A DNA stretch of 41,663 nt, from positions 1 through 41,663 of IMG/VR virus record IMGVR_UViG_3300034013_000764. One strand, 5' to 3'. This DNA is from a virus. A program made the translations under genes and the position numbers. Shown here in pieces: positions 36,725 to 41,663 of this stretch; the stretch's first letter is position 1, and every line of letters starts with the position of its first letter. The notes under the pieces were generated by a model. That model did not search any database. It was not told the origin of the DNA and saw nothing but the letters and a program-made list of their open reading frames with translations.

Positions 36725-36954
36725 TCGGCTACTAAATTTTTCCTTTGTTCGACAATGTGTTTTTCAGCATTTTTTCTAAGCTGATATTCTTCAGTGAGCA
36801 CAAGTTCTTCAAGTATTGTCATTCTCAAGTCAAACAGTTGTGTCATTGCAAAAAGGGATTCAGAGCGGGTAAGCTCGTTTATTGTTCCAGCTTTGCAAAG
36901 GCTGATTCTGCTATCTATGAGTCCTAATACTGTTTTTATGTGTTCGCTGCTCAT
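36691..36954 (-). CDS. Hypothetical protein, first gene of the scaffold-coat block
   Basis: An 87-residue helical protein (RISLCKAGTINELTRSESLF; ILEELVLTEEYQLRKNAEKH). It overlaps the scaffold start by 34 bases. It is the first leftward gene after the divergent promoter region at 36955-37035. Function unknown. Confidence 0.7.
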   Translation of the reverse strand: MSSEHIKTVLGLIDSRISLCKAGTINELTRSESLFAMTQLFDLRMTILEELVLTEEYQLRKNAEKHIVEQRKNLVAEWTVNTTPPLT

Positions 36955-36977
36955 GTAATCACTGTAAAGGATAATGA

Positions 36978-37006
36978 TTGATAGAATCGAATTAATCGGC
37001 TATAGT
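36978..37006 (+). promoter_or_regulatory. Promoter of inserted rightward cassette (TTGATA / 17 bp / TATAGT)
   Basis: TTGATA (36978-36983), 17 bases, then TATAGT (37001-37006) is a good sigma-70 promoter; transcription should start near 37013, inside the palindrome at 37011-37024. Confidence 0.65.
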
Positions 37007-37010
37007 GTAA

Positions 37011-37024
37011 TTAAGTGCACTTAA
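37011..37024. promoter_or_regulatory. Palindromic operator TTAAGTGCACTTAA
   Basis: A perfect 14-base palindrome centred on the predicted transcription start, 12 bases before the ribbon-helix-helix gene. A palindrome of this size placed at +1 is typical of a repressor site, and the product of the next gene is the obvious candidate. Confidence 0.65.
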
Positions 37025-37035
37025 GCGAGACAATA

Positions 37036-37266
37036 ATGGATAAACAATTAGCTACTTTTGAAGGTACTCCTGACGAATTTAAAGAAGCCTTGGATAAGAC
37101 TTCACTAAAAAAAACTGTGCCTTTTAGGAAGTATCAACAAACAATAAGCATTGATAAAGATTTAATGTCTTTTGTTAGAGAACAAGTAAGAAAAACCAAA
37201 GCACCTAGTATTAACCGCTGGGTAAATGATGTTTTAAGACGTTTATGGGCAGGAAGTGAAAGATGA
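37036..37266 (+). CDS. Ribbon-helix-helix regulator of the inserted cassette
   Basis: A 76-residue protein starting at ATG 37036; the in-frame GTG at 37015 falls in the operator. The second half, YQQTISIDKDLMSFVREQVR followed by PSINRWVNDVLRRL, is a clear Arc/CopG-type ribbon-helix-helix (strand, helix, SINRWVN turn, helix). The first 25 residues are an acidic arm. It probably binds the palindrome at 37011 and represses its own cassette. The stop overlaps the next ATG. Confidence 0.7.
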   Translation: MDKQLATFEGTPDEFKEALDKTSLKKTVPFRKYQQTISIDKDLMSFVREQVRKTKAPSINRWVNDVLRRLWAGSER

Positions 37267-37421
37267 TAGACGCTAGAGCCGCAATTCAAGAAGAATATGA
37301 CTTCATAAAAGCAGATAATGAAAAAAACGGCGTTGAAATGACTTATGAAGAAATGTCTTATATGGCTTTTTGTGTTGCGTTTATGAGAGCCGCTATTAAG
37401 GGTGATAAGGAGAAGAGATGA
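37263..37421 (+). CDS. Small hypothetical protein
   Basis: A 52-residue protein coupled at both ends (ATGA). It is helical with a hydrophobic centre (EEMSYMAFCVAFMRAAIKG) that is short for a membrane span. AAGGAG near its end serves the next gene. Function unknown. Confidence 0.6.
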   Translation: MIDARAAIQEEYDFIKADNEKNGVEMTYEEMSYMAFCVAFMRAAIKGDKEKR

Positions 37422-37708
37422 AATCAATATTTGTAGTTGTAAAAGCAGTACACCAACACAGCGGTTCTAGTACATGGTTAGAACAAAGAGAATTAGATGA
37501 GTTTGACACTTACGAAGAAGCGGAAGACTACATTGATTCCTTGACGGATGAGGGTGACTACCAAATCGCTAAAGTGTTTAGACAAAGCTTAGAAGATGCA
37601 ATCAAAAGACAAAAAGAAAAGATTGATAGAAAAATGGAACACGCTGACAAAGTAGCAGAAAGATATGCTGCTTTACGTCAAGCCGCAATTGAAAAGGAGC
37701 CAGAATGA
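37418..37708 (+). CDS. Hypothetical coiled-coil protein
   Basis: A 96-residue protein. The N-terminal half has a beta hairpin look (MKSIFVVVKAVHQHSGSSTW). The C-terminal half is a basic/acidic coiled coil (LEDAIKRQKEKIDRKMEHAD). No family recognised. Confidence 0.7.
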   Translation: MKSIFVVVKAVHQHSGSSTWLEQRELDEFDTYEEAEDYIDSLTDEGDYQIAKVFRQSLEDAIKRQKEKIDRKMEHADKVAERYAALRQAAIEKEPE

Positions 37709-37815
37709 AACGCTTACTTATTAAGCTAAGGTTATGGGCTTGTTTGATAAGCCTAGATTTACTAATTTGTTACTTGAGTATTATGAAAAGGAGAAAAAAT
37801 GAACGCTTGGATTGA
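37705..37815 (+). CDS. 36-residue single-span membrane mini-protein
   Basis: ATG 37705 overlaps the previous stop (ATGA). The product is a basic N-terminus (MKRLLIKLR), one hydrophobic helix (LWACLISLDLLICYLSIM) and a basic tail (KRRKNERLD). It overlaps the next gene by 17 bases and carries that gene's AAGGAG site. It may act on the membrane as a small toxin, holin-like or exclusion protein; which of these cannot be told. Confidence 0.6.
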   Translation: MKRLLIKLRLWACLISLDLLICYLSIMKRRKNERLD

Positions 37816-38098
37816 ACTAGCAGAAAAGGCCGAGGCCGCTAAATGTTTTTTGGCTGCCAATATTTCTGCCAATGGGGAGAATTACGAGATAGTTTCCGCA
37901 CCCAGCAAAATAAGGAAAATGCATTTATGGCCTACTTGTTCGGTTAGACTTCCGCACCCATCACGCTGGGAATTAAAAACCTTAGAGCAAGTAATTGAAG
38001 TTGAAAAGCTTCACGTAGCAAAAAAAATGAACGAGATTGAGAAATTAAACAGAAAAATAGAGAGATACAAAGAGATATATCAAATGGAGTTTGAATGA
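37799..38098 (+). CDS. Hypothetical protein
   Basis: A 99-residue protein with a helical start (ELAEKAEAAKCFLAANISAN), a middle with Trp and Pro (MHLWPTCSVRLPHPSRWELK) and a basic coiled-coil end (KKMNEIEKLNRKIERYKEIY). No family recognised. Coupled to the next gene. Confidence 0.7.
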   Translation: MNAWIELAEKAEAAKCFLAANISANGENYEIVSAPSKIRKMHLWPTCSVRLPHPSRWELKTLEQVIEVEKLHVAKKMNEIEKLNRKIERYKEIYQMEFE

Positions 38099-38283
38099 TG
38101 GATAGACAAGCAGTAATTGACTTACTAACAGAGAGTGTTTTAGTAGGGGAAGAATCAATAAGGCTAGCCGAATCAAGCCCTCAACCCTTGTCAGAAGAAT
38201 CCACCCGCAATCTTGAGATATTAAAAGCGCATGTAATGGGAGCAAAAGCCCGCCTGCGTTTGTATGAATTAGGAGAGCTTTAG
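38095..38283 (+). CDS. Small hypothetical protein
   Basis: A 62-residue acidic helical protein beginning with two Met codons (ATGATG), the first overlapping the previous stop. Function unknown. Confidence 0.65.
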   Translation: MMDRQAVIDLLTESVLVGEESIRLAESSPQPLSEESTRNLEILKAHVMGAKARLRLYELGEL

Positions 38284-38286
38284 TTA

Positions 38287-38703
38287 ATGAAATATCAAGA
38301 CGCTTCAACAGCTCTAGACACTCACATCAAATCAAAAAAAAACCTTTCAGTTCTAGAAGCTAGGCAATTAATTCTTACTGAAATGAAAAAAGCTGAAGAA
38401 GAAAGAAGATATTTGAGCTACAAAGAATATGACTTTACAAAAACAACAATGAATAAAATAATCTATGTAGAAATTGGCACTAAGGGCATGGGTTACGCTC
38501 TAACTGAATCAATCCGTGCATTTGAAGCATCTCCAAGTATGCAAACACTGGAAGAAGCGGTTACTCAAACTGCAAAGAAAGCTTTTGAAGACTTCCAGAA
38601 CCCAAGAGCATACAGCAATGGAACAGAATTACTTGATTGTGAATCCTTACTCAAACAAAAAGAGATTGTTGTCAAAATTATTGTAAGAGAAGGCGAACTG
38701 TAA
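38287..38703 (+). CDS. Hypothetical protein
   Basis: A 138-residue helical and charged protein (LEARQLILTEMKKAEEERRY; FEASPSMQTLEEAVTQTAKK). It shares the start MKYQ and a similar leader with the following gene. No domain recognised. Confidence 0.7.
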   Translation: MKYQDASTALDTHIKSKKNLSVLEARQLILTEMKKAEEERRYLSYKEYDFTKTTMNKIIYVEIGTKGMGYALTESIRAFEASPSMQTLEEAVTQTAKKAFEDFQNPRAYSNGTELLDCESLLKQKEIVVKIIVREGEL

Positions 38704-38706
38704 TTT

Positions 38707-39027
38707 ATGAAATACCAAGAATTTAAAGAATATGATGAGGCTTGGAAAAAAACATTAACAGCAGCTCAAGAAAGCAACGGCTGGATTTACCTTAAAAGAC
38801 CATTGTCAAAACCGACGATTTACATTGTAGACCCAAATGAAGTAGTAAAAACTGGTTTTAATGGTGCTCGAATTATTGCGGCTCATTCAGGCTGCAAAAT
38901 CAAAAAGCTTGAAGAAATCAAAAATGAGTTTTCTTTAGATGTAGATGTTTGGCTAATTACTCAATCAGACTGTTTACTGATTAAACACCCCGACCAACTA
39001 ACTGATCAATCATTTCATCCTGTTTAA
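38707..39027 (+). CDS. Hypothetical protein, last gene of inserted cassette
   Basis: A 106-residue protein with MKYQ start and an alpha/beta body (WIYLKRPLSKPTIYIVDPNE; KIKKLEEIKNEFSLDVDVWL). Its 3' end overlaps the convergent portal gene by 47 bases, so the cassette was inserted tightly against it, or the ends have eroded. Function unknown. Confidence 0.7.
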   Translation: MKYQEFKEYDEAWKKTLTAAQESNGWIYLKRPLSKPTIYIVDPNEVVKTGFNGARIIAAHSGCKIKKLEEIKNEFSLDVDVWLITQSDCLLIKHPDQLTDQSFHPV

Positions 39028-41170
39028 TCTTGTCTTCATTTGCCATCCCTTGCGCTTGTGCTCTGGTTGCTTCTTCCTTAGCCTCTGCGCTGTATTTCTC
39101 GGCTTGTGCTTGAGTTTTAACCGCTTCAGCTTGAGTTAATTGAGTTTGAGCCTGTTGCTGTGCTTGTTGCTCTGGATTAATAATTCCCATTTGCAGTTTT
39201 TGGATTAATTCTTTGCGTTTAGGGAATTTGTATAGTTCAAGCGTTTGCTCAGTAAGTGCCGCTAGCATCATTGTTTTAAACTCTTGCGCTTCTGCTGGTA
39301 GTGAAGCCGTTAAATTCGTTAAATCAGTGATAGCAGCCCTTATTTGTTGCTTGTCATAATCATTGTTTTCAATCTGAATCTCAATATCAGCATCAATTGA
39401 TTCAATAAACTCTCTGGTTATTTCCAGACTTACTTTATTGGTTAGGTTGTTGTATTGAATTGGTACCGATTGACCATTTGGGAGCGTGATTATATTGTTT
39501 AACTGAAATACTCTTTCATATTCATTAGCCAAGTTTTGATACTCTGGGCTTTGTTCCATTCTTGCCTTTACTTCATCAGGCAGTTCTAAGCCGAATTGTT
39601 CAGGGAAAAGCTTTGTACTCATATCATGCAAGCACATCTCAAGGAATGGCTTAAGAATGCACTCTGAGAGTATATCTAAGCTGGATCTAAGTGCATCCCC
39701 TTGTTGAGCTGTAATAAATTCAACTCCCTTAGCAGTTGAAGCATTAACATCAACTGATCTCAAGTCAACCTGCGTATTTTGCATTTCGCCTGTGGTCATT
39801 GCTAGGCCTTGCTGAATCAATTGAAGGTTGTAATTAGACTTGCCTTGATTAACTCCACCGATTAAGCCACGATAATCAATATTTGCTCCAATTCCATCAC
39901 CTGCATATTGGTAAGGAATCATTTTGTTAAGGGCTTTTGGATCTCTTCTAAAAGCCGCTTGCAGAATGTTTTTGTCACCACCAGCTTTGATTACAGCGTC
40001 AATAAACTCAGAGGGAATTAAGACAGGGTCAAATATGCTTGAAACTACTTCATAAGCTAAAGCTGAAAGTAAAAACCCCCGCGTTGAATGCTGATTGTAG
40101 GTTAATTGAGCCTGTGATTTGCCGTATAAATCCCACGGATTCGCCCAATTAGTGGCTGTAAGAATAGCTTTGTAAGGAAGTTGATTGAATTCAACTAATA
40201 ATGGATAGCAATTTCCCCCATTTTTTGCCCAGAATACATTTACGTCTTCATAAACTTGGTCTTTTATCTTAAATTCATTCAGATAAGCGCTCCTAATGGC
40301 TATTTGTCCAACAGTTGGCCTAGTATTTGCTTTGTATTCTAATTCTTTTTCGGCTGAACTCTTTTCGTAGCTAACGCTTCTAGCTTCTAACTCACTAAGT
40401 GATTCAATCCCCCTGTAAATCACGCAATCTTCGTAAACATACTCTTTAGACGCATCAAATAAGGGATTATTTATCACTGCGTCAAACATTGCAGCTTCTT
40501 TGTAATAAACATCTCGCTCAAATGGGTTTTGTGTTGCGCAATTGATAACGTCTGGATAGCAGTTAAACATATTCACAAAGGTTGCAACCCCGCCCTGATG
40601 AACTAATTTGCTTTCCCCCTGCTCAAATGTCATCTTGGTGCGGCCGTTTTCTGTGACTCTTCTGGTTTTTCTGGCAGGCTTAACATCGCAAGCATAGCGA
40701 TAATGCATTGCTGTACTGTTTAATAGACCAAACTGAGCATCTACATTTTGCCAAGTCATTTTGAAATAAGATTTAGGTTTCTTAAGATTGGCTGCTAAGT
40801 AAGAGGCTTTGATATTGCACAGAAAAGGATCAGCATTGAAAGTATCATTTGGAATCAATCTAAACCAGTCATCATCCATAAACTTGACTCGTCTTTGATT
40901 CCCTTGTCTCCAATTAGTGGCAAATGTATTATCCCCAATATGCAAATATCTTTGAGCCAGCGAAGTGATTTCTGATTCATTTTCTCCATCAATTGCCGCT
41001 TTTACATGTTTTGCCCAATCGCTATTCAGGTTTGCTCTCGCTGTAATATTTTTTTCGAATACTTGATCGGCTCTTTCTACTGCCCTCATAACATCATCTA
41101 AAGAGGGTTTGCTATCAGCCTCCATCATTTGGGGCATTCCAGAGAGTCCAAGTTGTTGTAAATTGCTCAT
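38981..41170 (-). CDS. Portal protein
   Basis: A 729-residue protein, close to the length of the P22 portal (725). It forms the ring through which DNA is packaged and released. The N-terminal part is helical and carries the stem/wing regions. The C-terminus (about 660-715) is an Ala/Gln/Lys coiled coil (QQAQQQAQTQLTQAEAVKTQ), matching the long C-terminal barrel of P22-type portals. It follows the terminase genes in the leftward operon and starts as TAATG, overlapping the previous stop. Confidence 0.8.
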   Translation of the reverse strand: MSNLQQLGLSGMPQMMEADSKPSLDDVMRAVERADQVFEKNITARANLNSDWAKHVKAAIDGENESEITSLAQRYLHIGDNTFATNWRQGNQRRVKFMDDDWFRLIPNDTFNADPFLCNIKASYLAANLKKPKSYFKMTWQNVDAQFGLLNSTAMHYRYACDVKPARKTRRVTENGRTKMTFEQGESKLVHQGGVATFVNMFNCYPDVINCATQNPFERDVYYKEAAMFDAVINNPLFDASKEYVYEDCVIYRGIESLSELEARSVSYEKSSAEKELEYKANTRPTVGQIAIRSAYLNEFKIKDQVYEDVNVFWAKNGGNCYPLLVEFNQLPYKAILTATNWANPWDLYGKSQAQLTYNQHSTRGFLLSALAYEVVSSIFDPVLIPSEFIDAVIKAGGDKNILQAAFRRDPKALNKMIPYQYAGDGIGANIDYRGLIGGVNQGKSNYNLQLIQQGLAMTTGEMQNTQVDLRSVDVNASTAKGVEFITAQQGDALRSSLDILSECILKPFLEMCLHDMSTKLFPEQFGLELPDEVKARMEQSPEYQNLANEYERVFQLNNIITLPNGQSVPIQYNNLTNKVSLEITREFIESIDADIEIQIENNDYDKQQIRAAITDLTNLTASLPAEAQEFKTMMLAALTEQTLELYKFPKRKELIQKLQMGIINPEQQAQQQAQTQLTQAEAVKTQAQAEKYSAEAKEEATRAQAQGMANEDKIKQDEMIDQLVGRGV

Positions 41171-41595
41171 TATTCTAATAGCTGCATTACGTCATCAATT
41201 ACTTTGTCGTTGCGTTGCTGTAAAGTGCATATCTCTTGACTCCATTCGTCGAAAGTAAGCGCCTCAAAAGGGACTACCATAAAGTTGTCAATCATGTCAT
41301 CGCCTGTATAACGACACAGGAATTTGCCTTTATCTACTTCGTCGATTACTCGCACTGAGCAAGCCGCATCAAGCGTAATATGTTCTTCTATTTGCCTGTA
41401 TGGCATCGAAATTCCGAGCGCATTTGTGCTCCAACCGCTTTCTCTAACTATAACCGTAATATCAGTATTAGGCTTTATATAGGCCAGATTGTTTACGGGC
41501 TTCCAACTGGTAGGCAGGTCTAAATCTTCCACCTTCTTCATTTGGTCGCCTGTTGCGATTGTGGGATTTGCTTTGTATGGCTTAAAATCGGTCAT
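41170..41595 (-). CDS. Hypothetical protein upstream of portal
   Basis: A 141-residue protein that continues directly from the gene at 56-505 across the contig join (its ATG corresponds to position 59 and overlaps that gene's TGA). It is beta-rich in the middle (NTDITVIVRESGWSTNALGI) with a helical, Asp/Gln-rich C-terminus. Its role, perhaps an assembly factor between packaging and portal genes, is unknown. Confidence 0.75.
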   Translation of the reverse strand: MTDFKPYKANPTIATGDQMKKVEDLDLPTSWKPVNNLAYIKPNTDITVIVRESGWSTNALGISMPYRQIEEHITLDAACSVRVIDEVDKGKFLCRYTGDDMIDNFMVVPFEALTFDEWSQEICTLQQRNDKVIDDVMQLLE

Positions 41596-41663
41596 TTGTA
41601 TGTGATTGTTACCCTTTCGGTCCCACTAATTGCAATATTCATTTCTTGCGGCCCGTTGATTAG
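41537..41663. repeat. Right copy of 127-bp terminal overlap
   Basis: Identical to positions 1-127; the genome closes here into a 41,536-bp circle. The start of the 141-residue gene lies inside this copy. Confidence 0.95.

Overview
The window is a complete phage genome assembled as a circle and cut open at an arbitrary point. The last 127 bases (41537-41663) repeat the first 127 exactly, so the unique length is 41,536 bp. The genome is AT-rich, densely packed and uses the bacterial code, with many ATGA, TTGA and GTGA stop/start overlaps. Small and large terminase, a P22-sized portal, scaffold, HK97-fold-type coat protein, a P22 gp10-like tail protein and a giant internal virion protein, with no tape measure, sheath or tail-tube gene, point to a short-tailed (podovirus-like) virion. 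The host cannot be named from the sequence. A spanin-like protein and peptidoglycan enzymes make a Gram-negative-type host plausible.

Layout. (1) Leftward packaging and head genes cross the contig break: TerS (2670-2158), TerL (2168-492), two unknown genes (505-56 and 41595-41170) and portal (41170-38981). (2) A short rightward accessory operon (2838-4182) diverges from TerS. (3) A leftward replication operon (7174-4154) includes a lambda O-like initiator gene with four perfectly spaced 22-bp iterons next to an AT-rich tract, so the origin lies inside the gene. (4) A control region (7.17-7.5 kb) carries a small MerR/excisionase-like DNA-binding protein and two matching palindromic operators that overlap the -35 boxes of a leftward and a rightward promoter. 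(5) A long rightward operon (7567-15118) holds small genes, seven tandem paralogous glycine-rich (Gly-X)n genes (8349-10315), a gp32-like ssDNA-binding protein, a YopX/zinc-finger fusion, a membrane-anchored lysozyme and a run of small shuffled genes. (6) Converging on it, with an intrinsic terminator between, is the long leftward block (36954-15236): scaffold, coat, connectors, ejection proteins, tail and receptor-binding proteins, an L,D-transpeptidase-like enzyme, small DNA-binding and nuclease genes, a Tad2-like anti-Thoeris protein and probable lysis genes. (7) A rightward cassette (37036-39027), with its own promoter, palindromic operator and ribbon-helix-helix regulator, interrupts the head operon between portal and scaffold.

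How it works together (inference). The initiator opens its own iteron origin and recruits host replication proteins, since no phage polymerase, helicase or RNA polymerase is visible. ssDNA-binding protein supports replication. The control region balances leftward replication genes against the rightward operon. Structural genes are read from leftward promoters. No integrase, recombinase or partition gene is seen, although the switch region and a tRNA-like fragment at 15.2 kb hint at temperate ancestry. The most unusual element is the seven-copy glycine-rich gene family with its conserved leader lacking a Shine-Dalgarno sequence.
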